NCBI GenBank assembly: GCA_035275065.1 | Contig: DATENM010000081.1 | Location: forward strand, 1 to 64,000 | Length of the DNA: 64,000 nucleotides | Direction of reading: 5' to 3' | DNA from: Blastocatellia bacterium | GTDB taxonomy: Bacteria; Acidobacteriota; Blastocatellia; UBA7656 | Part shown: positions 51,110-59,524 of the stretch, in pieces | Numbering within the stretch: position 1 is the stretch's first letter | Layout: each line of letters opens with the position of its first letter | The notes under the pieces: model-generated | Database searches by the model: none | Seen by the model: the letters and a program-made list of their open reading frames with translations, nothing else | Told to the model about the DNA's origin: nothing | Translations under genes and position numbers: made by a program

Positions 51110-52495
51110 TCATTCTTCTGCCTTTGGCCCCGGCTTTTCGCCCGGCGCGCGCTGCACCTTGTCGCGCGGGTTCGCCTGATAGTAGGTGCGGCCCTGCAAG
51201 GCTTCGGGCAAACAGGCCATCTCGTCGGCGCGGCCCGCTTCGTTATCATGCGCGTACTGGTAGCCGCTGCCGTAGCCGATCTCCTTCATCAAAGAGGTCG
51301 GCGCGTTACGCAGGTGCATCGGCACAGGCTGTTGCTCAGTCTCAAGCGCGTCCTTCGCCGCCGCCATGTAGGCCGTCAGCACCGAGTTCGATTTCGGCGC
51401 GAGCGCCAGATGGAGCGTCGCCTGCGTCAACGCCAGCCGCGCTTCGGGCATCCCGACGAAGTGTGTCGCTTGCATCGCCGCCACCGCGGTGACCAGCGCC
51501 CGCGGGTCTGCGAGCCCGACGTCCTCGGACGCATGGATCACCAGCCGGCGGGCGATAAACAACGGGTCTTCGCCGGCTTCGAGCATGCGCGCCAGCCAGT
51601 AGACCGCCGCATCGGCGTCCGAGTTGCGGATCGATTTAATGAAAGCCGAGATGAAGTTGAAATGCTCCTCGCCGCCCTTGTCATAACGCAGAGAGGCGCG
51701 CTGCATGGCCTCGCTCAGCACCTCTTTGGTTATCACGCGCGCGCCGATGGCATCGGGTTCGGCTACCGACACGGCCAGCTCCAGGGTGTTCAAAGCGACC
51801 CGCGCATCACCTGAAGCGTAAGCGGCGATGGCGCGCAAAACCTCGTCGGTCGCGTCAACGCGCTCTTCGCCGAGGCCGCGCTCGGCGTCTTCGATGGCGC
51901 GCGTCAGGATGACGACGATATGCTCTGCCGAAAGCGATTCGAGCGTGAAAACGCGCGACCGCGACAGCAATGCCGAGTTGACTTCAAAGGACGGGTTCTC
52001 GGTGGTCGCGCCGATCAGGATGATGGTGCCGCTTTCGACAAACGGCAAGAAAGCGTCCTGCTGTGCCTTATTAAAGCGATGGATTTCGTCAATGAAGACG
52101 ACGGTGCGGCGGCCCGTCTGGCGGCGGAACTCGTCGGAGGATTTCATCATCTCGCGGACTTCGCGGATGCCAGAGGTCACGGCGCTGAATGTCACGAAGC
52201 GCGCCGCGGTATGATCGGCGATCAGCGCCGCGAGCGTCGTCTTGCCGGTGCCCGGCGGCCCCCAGAAAATCAATGATTGCAGGCGGTCATCTTCGACCAT
52301 GCGGCGCAGGGCGCGGCCCGGCCCGATAATCTTTTCCTGTCCAACGAACTCTTCGAGAGTGCGCGGACGCATGCGGTCGGCCAGCGGGCGCGACCGCAGA
52401 TCGGCTTCAACTTCAGCCACAGGGTTCTCCTCCTCGTTCAATTCCTCAAAGAGACTCGGCTCGCGTCCGCCACCGGTTTTTTTGAGACTCGGCAT
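51110..52495 (-). CDS. rarA: Replication-associated recombination protein A (RarA/MgsA)
   Basis: A 461-residue AAA+ ATPase of the clamp-loader clade. Walker A GPPGTGKTTLAAL, Walker B VVFIDEIHRFNKAQQDAFLP, sensor 1 IGATTENPSF, and arginine-finger-like SALLSRSR; the C-terminal oligomerisation domain includes YDKGGEEHFNFISAFIKSIR. It acts at stalled replication forks. The C terminus has an extra tail, APGEKPGPKAEE. AAGGGAG before ATG 52495 gives MPSLKKTGGGREPSLFEE; a longer frame to 52531 is not needed. Confidence 0.94.
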   Translation of the reverse strand: MPSLKKTGGGREPSLFEELNEEENPVAEVEADLRSRPLADRMRPRTLEEFVGQEKIIGPGRALRRMVEDDRLQSLIFWGPPGTGKTTLAALIADHTAARFVTFSAVTSGIREVREMMKSSDEFRRQTGRRTVVFIDEIHRFNKAQQDAFLPFVESGTIILIGATTENPSFEVNSALLSRSRVFTLESLSAEHIVVILTRAIEDAERGLGEERVDATDEVLRAIAAYASGDARVALNTLELAVSVAEPDAIGARVITKEVLSEAMQRASLRYDKGGEEHFNFISAFIKSIRNSDADAAVYWLARMLEAGEDPLFIARRLVIHASEDVGLADPRALVTAVAAMQATHFVGMPEARLALTQATLHLALAPKSNSVLTAYMAAAKDALETEQQPVPMHLRNAPTSLMKEIGYGSGYQYAHDNEAGRADEMACLPEALQGRTYYQANPRDKVQRAPGEKPGPKAEE

Positions 52496-52747
52496 AATTT
52501 GCTCCCTTGAGAAGTGTAAACGCGCAATCACACAACCGACAATGCGGGGGCGTGATCTGCCGTTGACTTGCAGCGTCAGAACGCCGCTAAAGTGACGGGC
52601 GGTCGGCTTGCCGCTTTTGCTCGCGGGCAGTTAAGATGGCTTCGTTGACAATGAATCCTCTGCTTTGTTACCGTAAATATTTACCTCAATAGCGCTTGCG
52701 GCCTCTGTGCGTTGCTGGACCGTGTGGGAGTCATCTTTGTGAGAAGC

Positions 52748-53785
52748 ATGAGATACCTCGCCGTATTGATCATCTTCGCTTTATTCAGTACGGCGTGCGT
52801 CAAGAAAGTCAAAATCAATGAGCTGCTGCCGGTCAACGCGCCGGTGTCGCTGGATGAGCTGGTCGGGCGGGTCAACGCGTATAGCGAAATCACAACGCTT
52901 GCCGTACAGGTCCAAAACGTCGTCGTGCGCAATTACTTCACCGGCAAGAAGACCGAGGCCGAGCAGTTCCCGGCAGCGGCGGGATTGTTGCGCTTCCGGC
53001 GGCCCGACGACACGCGGATGCGCGTGACCTTTATCGGCAAGAAGATCGCCGATATGGTGAGCGACGGCAAACAGTTCCGGCTGGCTATCTATTACCCCGA
53101 CGATAAGCGGCGCTTCATTCACGGCAGCAACCTCAAGGACATTGATCGCATGAACGCGCAGGACGTGCAGCAGAGCAAAGACTCACAGATCAGCCGTGCC
53201 GGCGGCCTGATCAACATGCGGCCGCAGCACATCACCGACTCGTTTCTGATTAAGCCCATTTCGACGGACGAGCGCCACGACGTCTTCCGCGAAGAGGTCC
53301 ATGCGAGCGAGCCCGACACGCGGCCAGGCCGTTCGGGGCGCATGGTTGAGAAGACCTATTACGTGGTTTATGTGATTGAGCGTGGCGACCACGGGCAGGC
53401 GAAGCTGCGCCGCAAGTTCTGGTTCGACCGGACGCTGCCGGACACGCCGCTCACTCGCCAGCAGGTCTTCGAGAATGGCGAAGGGCGTCTGGCCAGCGAC
53501 GTGAAGTATTCGGACTGGTTCAAGCTGCCCAACAGCGAACGCCAGTGGCCGGGGCTGATCACGATTGACCGGCGCAACGACGGCTATCGGCTCGAGCTCG
53601 AACTGGCCAAGGATTCGATTGAAACCAACATCGATCTGCCGCCGACGACCTTCCAGCTCGAAAACGACGAGCACCTCGAAGAACTCGACCTGGACGCCCC
53701 GCGCAAAGACCTGAGGCCGAAGAACGCCGACGGCGGCGAGCCGGCGAGTAAGCCGCCGAAATCACAGAACGCCAACCACCGCTGA
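52748..53785 (+). CDS. Putative lipoprotein of a Lol-like operon (LolB/DUF4292-like)
   Basis: A 345-residue protein with a type II-like signal (MRYLAVLIIFALFSTACVKK, lipobox STAC, not ideal at -3). The mature part has the beta-rich pattern of LolB/LolA-fold proteins (LLRFRRPDDTRMRVTFIGKK, DMVSDGKQFRLAIYYPDDKR). A long C terminus ends in an acidic/Lys tail. It heads the cluster permease-ATPase-small protein-LolA-like. By position it is probably an outer-membrane or periplasmic acceptor of lipoprotein cargo, but sequence support is moderate. Confidence 0.65.
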   Translation: MRYLAVLIIFALFSTACVKKVKINELLPVNAPVSLDELVGRVNAYSEITTLAVQVQNVVVRNYFTGKKTEAEQFPAAAGLLRFRRPDDTRMRVTFIGKKIADMVSDGKQFRLAIYYPDDKRRFIHGSNLKDIDRMNAQDVQQSKDSQISRAGGLINMRPQHITDSFLIKPISTDERHDVFREEVHASEPDTRPGRSGRMVEKTYYVVYVIERGDHGQAKLRRKFWFDRTLPDTPLTRQQVFENGEGRLASDVKYSDWFKLPNSERQWPGLITIDRRNDGYRLELELAKDSIETNIDLPPTTFQLENDEHLEELDLDAPRKDLRPKNADGGEPASKPPKSQNANHR

Positions 53786-53791
53786 ATCGCT

Positions 53792-54967
53792 ATGGATAGC
53801 CTGATCGTCGCCAACATCCGCCAGCGACCGTTGCGCACCGCCATCAGCGTCACCGGCGTCGCGCTCGGCGTCATCCTCGTTGTACTCTTTGTCGGCCTGG
53901 CGCGCGGCATGATGCGTGATTCGACCGACCGGCAGTCGAACGTAGATGCCGAAGTCCGATTCTTCCCCGGCGGCGACCTGTCGCTGTCGGCCAACCCTTT
54001 GCGCCTGCCCTCGCGGTACGCCGACGCCATTATGAAAGGCGTGCAGCCAACCGCCGAAGACCCCGACCTGAAACCGAAGCCGCCCATCGCCGGCGTCGCC
54101 GTCGCCACTCCGGTCGGCGAGTGGGTGCAGTCGGGCGTCGGCGCCATCGGCTTCGAATTGATTGACGGCATCGATTACGCCGGCTTCACGAAAGCGACTC
54201 AACTGCACATCGTTGAGGGGCGCGGGCTGGGCGACGGGCGCGACACCGGCGTCAACGAAGCCATCGTTGACGGCTACTACGCCGAGCATAATCTCGATGC
54301 CGACGGCCAGCCGGTGCGAGTCGGCAGTCGCATCAAGACGCTCGGCCATGAATTCACCGTCGTCGGCGTCTACGCGCCGTCGCTGCTGGCGCGCATCAAG
54401 ATTCCGCTACGCACCATGCAGCAGTTGTTTGGCGGCGCTGAGAACTGCTCGTTCCTGATGGTCAAGTGCGAGCGCCCGGAACTTGCCGAACAGGTGAAAG
54501 CCGACATTCAGCAGACCTATCCCGGCAATCACGTTTTGTTGACCAGCGAGATTCCGTCACTCTATGGCCAGAGCTTTCGCGCCGTCGAGATTTTCCTCAA
54601 CGTCGTCATCGGCCTAGCGCTGGTGATTTCGACGCTGGTGATCCTGCTCGGCATGTACACGACGATCATCGAGCGGACGCGCGAGATCGGTATCCTTAAG
54701 AGTCTCGGCGCTTCAAAGGCGTTCATCATTCTGGCGATTGAAAAAGAGGCGGCGTTGATCAGCGGGCTCGGCATCGTCGTCGGCTTTCTGGTCGCCATCG
54801 CCGGCAAGTTTTTAATTCAGCGAAACACGCGCTTGATGATTGATCTGCCGCCGCAGTGGCTATTGATCGCCGCGTTGATCGGCCTGGCCGGCGGTGTCAT
54901 CGGCGCTCTCTACCCGGCGGTGCGCGCCGCCAACCTTGACCCGGTCGAGGCGATCAGCTATGAGTAG
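53792..54967 (+). CDS. FtsX/MacB-like ABC transporter permease
   Basis: A 391-residue permease. First helix LRTAISVTGVALGVILVVLF, then a ~250-residue periplasmic domain (MacB_PCD), then three C-terminal helices in the FtsX domain (EIFLNVVIGLALVISTLVIL, RTREIGILKSLGASKAFII). The ending YPAVRAANLDPVEAISYE is the usual FtsX close. It begins seven bases after the lipoprotein stop, and the ATPase gene follows after a small repeat. Together they resemble LolCDE or MacB-type transporters. Confidence 0.92.
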   Translation: MDSLIVANIRQRPLRTAISVTGVALGVILVVLFVGLARGMMRDSTDRQSNVDAEVRFFPGGDLSLSANPLRLPSRYADAIMKGVQPTAEDPDLKPKPPIAGVAVATPVGEWVQSGVGAIGFELIDGIDYAGFTKATQLHIVEGRGLGDGRDTGVNEAIVDGYYAEHNLDADGQPVRVGSRIKTLGHEFTVVGVYAPSLLARIKIPLRTMQQLFGGAENCSFLMVKCERPELAEQVKADIQQTYPGNHVLLTSEIPSLYGQSFRAVEIFLNVVIGLALVISTLVILLGMYTTIIERTREIGILKSLGASKAFIILAIEKEAALISGLGIVVGFLVAIAGKFLIQRNTRLMIDLPPQWLLIAALIGLAGGVIGALYPAVRAANLDPVEAISYE

Positions 54968-54970
54968 TGA

Positions 54971-55027
54971 CGAGTGATGAGTGACCATCGGCCATTTCAT
55001 CACTCATCACTCATCACTCATCACTCG
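54971..55027. repeat. GTGAT-type inverted repeat between permease and ATPase genes
   Basis: CGAGTGATGAGTGA (54971-54984) and its exact complement TCACTCATCACTCG (55014-55027), with extra TCATCAC copies in the loop side. Related to repeats at 21911 and 36415. It lies inside an apparent operon, just before the ATPase start. Confidence 0.8.
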
Positions 55028-55029
55028 AT

Positions 55030-55740
55030 ATGAAACCAGTTTTAGAAACCATTGACCTGAAGATGATCTACCACGTCGGCAAGGTGGACGTGCCGGCCTT
55101 GCGCGGCGTCAATATGCAGATACGCGAAGGCGAATACGTCGCCATCATGGGGCCGTCGGGCTGCGGCAAATCAACCTTCCTGCACATCGTCGGCGGCATG
55201 CTACAGCCGACTTCGGGGCGTGTCATTATCGGCGGCGAAGACCTTACCGAAATGAGCGACGCGGCGCGCACAGACGTTCGCCGTCGCAAGATCGGCTTCG
55301 TCTTCCAGCGCTTCAACCTCTTCCCGACGCTTTCAGCCGAAGGTAATCTCAAGCTCGCCGAGCGCATCCACGACAAGGAACGCAATGGCCAGGGCGACGC
55401 GGCGCGGCGGCGCGAAGTCTTGCGCTTGCTGCGGCTCGAAGACAAGATGCACCACAAGCCGCTTGAGCTGTCGGGCGGCGAGCAGCAGCGCGTCGCGATT
55501 GCGCGCGCCATCATCACGCGCCCGGCTATCTTGCTGGCCGACGAGCCGACCGGTAACCTGGACACAGAGAATTCGCAGGTCGTTTTGGATATGCTGCGCA
55601 ACCTCAATAAAGAATTCGGCCAGACGATTGTGATGATCACCCATAACCCTGAGGCTGCCCGGCTGACGGATCGGATTATCGAGATGCGCGACGGCCAGGT
55701 AGTTTCGGCCAGTGTCCGGACCGAAGGAGGTGAGCGATGA
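55030..55740 (+). CDS. ABC transporter ATP-binding protein (LolD/MacB-type)
   Basis: A 236-residue ATPase. Walker A GPSGCGKST, Q-loop in FVFQRFNLFPTL, signature LSGGEQQRVAIARA, Walker B LLADEPTGNLD, and the H-loop VMITHNPE. This is the MacB/LolD/FtsE subgroup that drives mechanotransmission permeases. Partner: the permease gene just upstream. It overlaps the next gene by four bases (ATGA). Confidence 0.95.
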   Translation: MKPVLETIDLKMIYHVGKVDVPALRGVNMQIREGEYVAIMGPSGCGKSTFLHIVGGMLQPTSGRVIIGGEDLTEMSDAARTDVRRRKIGFVFQRFNLFPTLSAEGNLKLAERIHDKERNGQGDAARRREVLRLLRLEDKMHHKPLELSGGEQQRVAIARAIITRPAILLADEPTGNLDTENSQVVLDMLRNLNKEFGQTIVMITHNPEAARLTDRIIEMRDGQVVSASVRTEGGER

Positions 55741-56048
55741 AGATACTGTTCACCACTTTAAAGAAGACGCTCTTCTGGTCTTACGAGCGCGGCAGCTGGC
55801 AGTACGACCTGATGTGCGTGCTGATTCTTGCCTTCGTCTTCCTCGCGCCAAACAGCCTGATTCATCCCGCCGCCGCCGCGCCCGTGGTGATCCCCGCCGA
55901 AGAACTCGGCGCCGTCGAACCGAGCCGCGTCGAGCCGGCGATCCGCGATTATTTAAAGGCCACCGGCCACGATATTCAACACCCGCGCATCGAAATAGTG
56001 ACCGACCGAGAGTCCGGCAAAGTCACCTACATCGTTCAAGAAAAGTAG
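55737..56048 (+). CDS. Small membrane-anchored protein of the Lol-like operon
   Basis: A 103-residue protein. A single hydrophobic helix (YDLMCVLILAFVFLAPNSLI) near residues 23-42 is followed by a periplasmic-type tail (PAEELGAVEPSRVEPAIRDY, then RIEIVTDRESGKVTYIVQEK) that could be a strand-rich docking domain. It is translationally coupled to the ATPase gene by ATGA. No family is recognised, but its place between ATPase and LolA-like genes suggests an accessory role. Confidence 0.75.
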   Translation: MKILFTTLKKTLFWSYERGSWQYDLMCVLILAFVFLAPNSLIHPAAAAPVVIPAEELGAVEPSRVEPAIRDYLKATGHDIQHPRIEIVTDRESGKVTYIVQEK

Positions 56049-56102
56049 AACAGGACCGACGGGCGCTGCTCATCGCGTTAGAAAACTGAAGGAGTCATAA
56101 GG

Positions 56103-56777
56103 ATGAAGCGAATCAAGACCGCCATAGTCGCGGCGTTTATTGTCGCCGCCACACTGCCGAACGCCAAGGCTGCGCCCGACGGCCAGTTGGATCAAATCCT
56201 CAACAACATGCAGAAGGCCGCCGCGGAGATCAAGACGATCTATGCGAAGATGGAGCAGGTGAAGCGCGACCGCGAAGTCGGCGGCACCGAAAAATATAGC
56301 GGCGAAATCTTTTTCAAGCACGTCGGCAAGAACAACGACAAAGTCTTCCTCAAATATTCCTTGCCCCGAGGCCAGAAGATATGGGTCGTCGGCGATAAGA
56401 TCATCCTCTATCAAGAAGCGACCGGCACGGCTTACATCTCTTCGCGGAGAGCGCAGGCGGCAAAGAACGGCGAGTACAATTTCATTGCCACCCCCTATAC
56501 TTCGGTGCCCGACCTGAAGCGCCAGTACAACATCGTTCACGTCGGCGACGAAGGCGGCCTGGCCAAGCTGGAGTTGACGCCGAAAGGCAAATCGTCTTTG
56601 CAAAAGCTGACGCTGTGGGTGGATCAGGGGAACTGGCTGCCGACAAAATATCAGGTCGCCGAAGCGAACAACAACGTGACGACCTTCACGTTGACCAACT
56701 TGAAAACCAATGGGGCGATCTCGGATCGCCTGTTCAGTGCCGACTACCCATCCGGCACAAAGACCGTGAACCGCTAG
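56103..56777 (+). CDS. LolA-like outer-membrane lipoprotein carrier
   Basis: A 224-residue periplasmic protein. Signal peptide MKRIKTAIVAAFIVAATLPN ends after AKA. The mature chain follows the LolA pattern (LDQILNNMQKAAAEIKTIYA, KMEQVKRDREVGGTEKYSGE, KVFLKYSLPRGQKIWVVGDK). LolA shuttles lipoproteins from the LolCDE transporter to LolB. It follows the small membrane protein by 54 bp. The full five-gene set supports a Lol-type export route in this organism. Confidence 0.88.
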   Translation: MKRIKTAIVAAFIVAATLPNAKAAPDGQLDQILNNMQKAAAEIKTIYAKMEQVKRDREVGGTEKYSGEIFFKHVGKNNDKVFLKYSLPRGQKIWVVGDKIILYQEATGTAYISSRRAQAAKNGEYNFIATPYTSVPDLKRQYNIVHVGDEGGLAKLELTPKGKSSLQKLTLWVDQGNWLPTKYQVAEANNNVTTFTLTNLKTNGAISDRLFSADYPSGTKTVNR

Positions 56778-56816
56778 GGCCGCGTCTAGCCCAGGCTTCA
56801 TGCTATAGTCACGACT

Positions 56817-58307
56817 ATGGCAGCGATACCGAAAGACGCAGGCTCAATCATCCTTCTTAAAGACCCGCTTGACCCGCAACTGCTGTGGGTCAAGCGGAGC
56901 GCCCGCCTCGCCTTCATGGGCGGCTTTCATGCCTTTCCCGGCGGCCAGCTCGACAAAGAAGATTTGGAAACGCCGGTCGCCGGCTGCACGGGCGACGAGG
57001 CGTGGATGCGCGCGTGTGCGGCGCGCGAAGTCTTTGAAGAGATCGGCGTGCTGCTGGCAGAGGGCGCAAAGCGATTGACCGTCGCACAGATTGCCGACGC
57101 CCGGCGTCAACTGGCGGCTGGCGAAAAGACATTTCTGCAAATCCTTCGCGAGCATGATCTCGCGTTGAGCGGCGACGCGATGACAGCAGCGGGCCGCTGG
57201 GTAACCCCGCCGTTTGCGCCGCGCCGCTTTGACACATGGTTTTTTCTGGCGTGGCTTCCCGACAATCAAGAAGCCCTGGTTGACGCGGGCGAGCTTGAGA
57301 CCGCTGAATGGGTTCGCCCCGCCGAAGCTCTCGACCGCTGGCAGCGCGGCGAGATCATTATGGCGCCGCCGACCTTGCACGTCATCCGCACGCTGGCGGC
57401 GAGCCCAAAGCAAATCGAGGCGTGGCCGGCGCGACTGACGGCAATCCCTGAAGCGCAGCGCGGGCTGGTGCGCCGCATCGAGTTTCGCCCCGGCATCTTT
57501 CTCTTCCCCGTCAAGACGCCGACGCTGCCGCCGGCAACGCACACCAACTGCTACATCATCGGCGGCGACGAAATCGTGATCATCGATCCGGCTTCACCGT
57601 ATGAAGAAGAGCAGCGCGAGCTCGATCAGTTCATTGATGCGCTGATTGGCGAAGGTCGGCGAGTGCGCGAGATCATCCTGACACATCACCACCCGGATCA
57701 TACGGGCGGGGTCGAGCATTTGCGGCGGCGGCTCGGCGCGCCGGTCGCCGCTCAGAGATTGACCGCAGACCGCATGGCGCGCTCGCTTGCGGTTGACCGG
57801 TTCATTGAAGACGACGAGATGATCGAGCTGCCGGGGGAGCCCGGCTGGCGGCTGCGCGCCCTGCACACGCCTGGGCACACCCGCGGCCATCTCTGCTTTT
57901 ATGAAGAGAACAGCGGCGCGATCATCACCGGCGATCTGGTTGTCGGCTTTGGCACGGTGGTCATCGATCCGCCCGAAGGCAACATGCGGCAGTATTTCGA
58001 TTCCCTTCACCGCTTGCTGGCGTTGCCGAAACTGTCATCGCTTTTCCCGGCGCATGGGCCGGCTATCGGCAATGCGCGTCACAAGCTCGAAGAATACGTC
58101 ACGCACCGCACCGAGCGCGAAAACAAGATACTCGAAGCGGTGCGCGCCGGCGCTACGTCGCCTGAAGAGATTGTGCCGGTGGCGTACACAGACGTGACGC
58201 CGGCGATGTGGGGCCTGGCCGAGCGCTCGACGATGGCGCACCTTGAAAAGCTCGAAGAGGAAGGCCGCGTCACGCACGACTCGGGCGGCTACTGCGCGGT
58301 AGAATGA
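56817..58307 (+). CDS. NUDIX / metallo-beta-lactamase fusion hydrolase
   Basis: A 496-residue fusion. Residues ~1-225 are a NUDIX domain (GGFHAFPGGQLDKEDLE, with the REVFEEIG helix bearing the metal-binding glutamates). Residues ~240-490 are an MBL-fold domain (DPASPYEEE, THHHPDHTGG, HTPGHTRGHLCFYE, GDLVV, and HGPAIGNARH), closest to the LACTB2 type, with a C-terminal winged helix-like end (TMAHLEKLEEEGRVTHD). Substrate is unknown; a phosphoanhydride (NUDIX) plus an ester, lactam or RNA (MBL) substrate is possible. The start is ATG 56817. Confidence 0.92.
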   Translation: MAAIPKDAGSIILLKDPLDPQLLWVKRSARLAFMGGFHAFPGGQLDKEDLETPVAGCTGDEAWMRACAAREVFEEIGVLLAEGAKRLTVAQIADARRQLAAGEKTFLQILREHDLALSGDAMTAAGRWVTPPFAPRRFDTWFFLAWLPDNQEALVDAGELETAEWVRPAEALDRWQRGEIIMAPPTLHVIRTLAASPKQIEAWPARLTAIPEAQRGLVRRIEFRPGIFLFPVKTPTLPPATHTNCYIIGGDEIVIIDPASPYEEEQRELDQFIDALIGEGRRVREIILTHHHPDHTGGVEHLRRRLGAPVAAQRLTADRMARSLAVDRFIEDDEMIELPGEPGWRLRALHTPGHTRGHLCFYEENSGAIITGDLVVGFGTVVIDPPEGNMRQYFDSLHRLLALPKLSSLFPAHGPAIGNARHKLEEYVTHRTERENKILEAVRAGATSPEEIVPVAYTDVTPAMWGLAERSTMAHLEKLEEEGRVTHDSGGYCAVE

Positions 58308-58325
58308 GGCAGGAGGCAGCAACAT

Positions 58326-58568
58326 ATGAGTCACACGATCAAAGCCGTCTATCACAACGGCGCTTTCATTCCGCAAGAGCCTTGTGACCTGCCCGAAGGC
58401 GTCCAGGTAGAAGTGGTGGTCAGTGATCCCTACACAATTCCGCCGCAGATTACCGATCCGAAAGAGCGGGAAAAAGTGATGGCAGAATTGCTAAAGAGAA
58501 TGAGCGAGAATCCAATTCCAGAAAACGCGCCGCGTTTCACAAGAGATGAGCTACATGAACGCCGTTGA
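58326..58568 (+). CDS. DUF104-type antitoxin
   Basis: An 80-residue protein. VYHNGAFIPQEPCDLPEGVQ and VEVVV match the DUF104/AF2212 antitoxin fold, and the acidic-basic tail (ENAPRFTRDELHERR) likely wraps the toxin. It overlaps the VapC-like gene by 23 bp, a normal type II toxin-antitoxin layout. AGGAGG lies upstream. Confidence 0.87.
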   Translation: MSHTIKAVYHNGAFIPQEPCDLPEGVQVEVVVSDPYTIPPQITDPKEREKVMAELLKRMSENPIPENAPRFTRDELHERR

Positions 58569-58965
58569 TACGAACGTATTGATTTATGTTCATGATCCGC
58601 GTGACCCAGTGAAACAGGCCATTGCCAATTCCCTGGTACACTCACTCTCTGATGGCGTATTACTCTGGCAGGTCGCCTGTGAGTTCATTGCGGCAAGCAG
58701 AAAGCTCGCGCCTTATGGGTTCAGCCGAGACAAGGCATGGCAAGAACTAAATATGCTTCAAGCACTCTGGGCGACGAAGTTGCCCCGGTGGGCGGTGCTG
58801 CAAAGAGCCGAAACGCTGCAAAACAGATATAATCTTTCTATTTGGGATGCGATGATTGTCGCCGCGTGCCTGGAAGGCGGCGTGGCCTATCTTTATTCTA
58901 AAGACTTCGGTGCGTACTCGCAGATTGAAAGTTTGACGCTCATCAATCCTTTCAAGACACCATAA
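58546..58965 (+). CDS. vapC: VapC-like PIN-domain toxin
   Basis: A 139-residue PIN ribonuclease. Acidic metal ligands: Asp in AVDTNVLIYV, Glu in VACEFIAASRK, Asp in LSIWDAMIVAA and a later Asp in YSKDFGAY. VapC toxins cleave tRNA or rRNA; the target here is unknown. It overlaps the DUF104 antitoxin. Start ATG 58546, or 58555 (MNAVDTN). Confidence 0.9.
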   Translation: MSYMNAVDTNVLIYVHDPRDPVKQAIANSLVHSLSDGVLLWQVACEFIAASRKLAPYGFSRDKAWQELNMLQALWATKLPRWAVLQRAETLQNRYNLSIWDAMIVAACLEGGVAYLYSKDFGAYSQIESLTLINPFKTP

Positions 58966-58978
58966 CTGTTAAACGCCG

Positions 58979-59524
58979 TTGGACAGAATCACGATTCCGC
59001 GAAACACGCTCGTCTTGCTGGTCGGCCCGGCGGGGTGCGGCAAGTCGAGCTTTGCCGCCCGCCACTTCTGGCCGACACAGATTGTCTCTTCAGACCATTG
59101 CCGAGCGGTGATCTGCGATGATCCGGCCAATCAGAATGTCACGCCGCTCGCTTTCGATTTAATGCATTCGATTATCGAGATGCGCCTGCGACTCGGACGC
59201 CTGACCATTGCCGACGCGACCAGTCTCAAACGCGAAGACCGCCGCCCGCTGGTGCGCCTGGCGCGACGGGCCAGATTCAATAGCGCCGCCATTGTTTTCA
59301 ATCTGCCGCTCGAAGTCTGCCTGGCGCGCAACCAGCGCCGCCAGCGCGTTGTCCCTGACGACGCCATCGCAGCTCAACATGAGTTATTGCTCGAAACGCT
59401 TCCGATGATCTCACGCGAAGGCTTCGGCTACGTCTGGGTATTGGACGAAGTCGCCGCGTCGAATGTGAGCGTGAAGGTCACGCGTTGGACTAATCGCCGG
59501 CCTGTGTTGCCGGCGCGGTCATAA
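58979..59524 (+). CDS. AAA_33/PNKP-type P-loop kinase
   Basis: A 181-residue P-loop protein. Walker A GPAGCGKSS near residue 16, then QIVSSDHCRAVICDDPANQN and the helix FDLMHSIIEMRLRLGRLTIA, DATSLKREDRRPLVRLA is Walker B-like. This is the pattern of polynucleotide 5'-kinase or zeta-like phosphotransferases (as in bacterial Pnkp). The TTG start at 58979 has no strong ribosome-binding site. It converges with cstA, overlapping its end by 35 bp. Confidence 0.8.
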   Translation: MDRITIPRNTLVLLVGPAGCGKSSFAARHFWPTQIVSSDHCRAVICDDPANQNVTPLAFDLMHSIIEMRLRLGRLTIADATSLKREDRRPLVRLARRARFNSAAIVFNLPLEVCLARNQRRQRVVPDDAIAAQHELLLETLPMISREGFGYVWVLDEVAASNVSVKVTRWTNRRPVLPARS

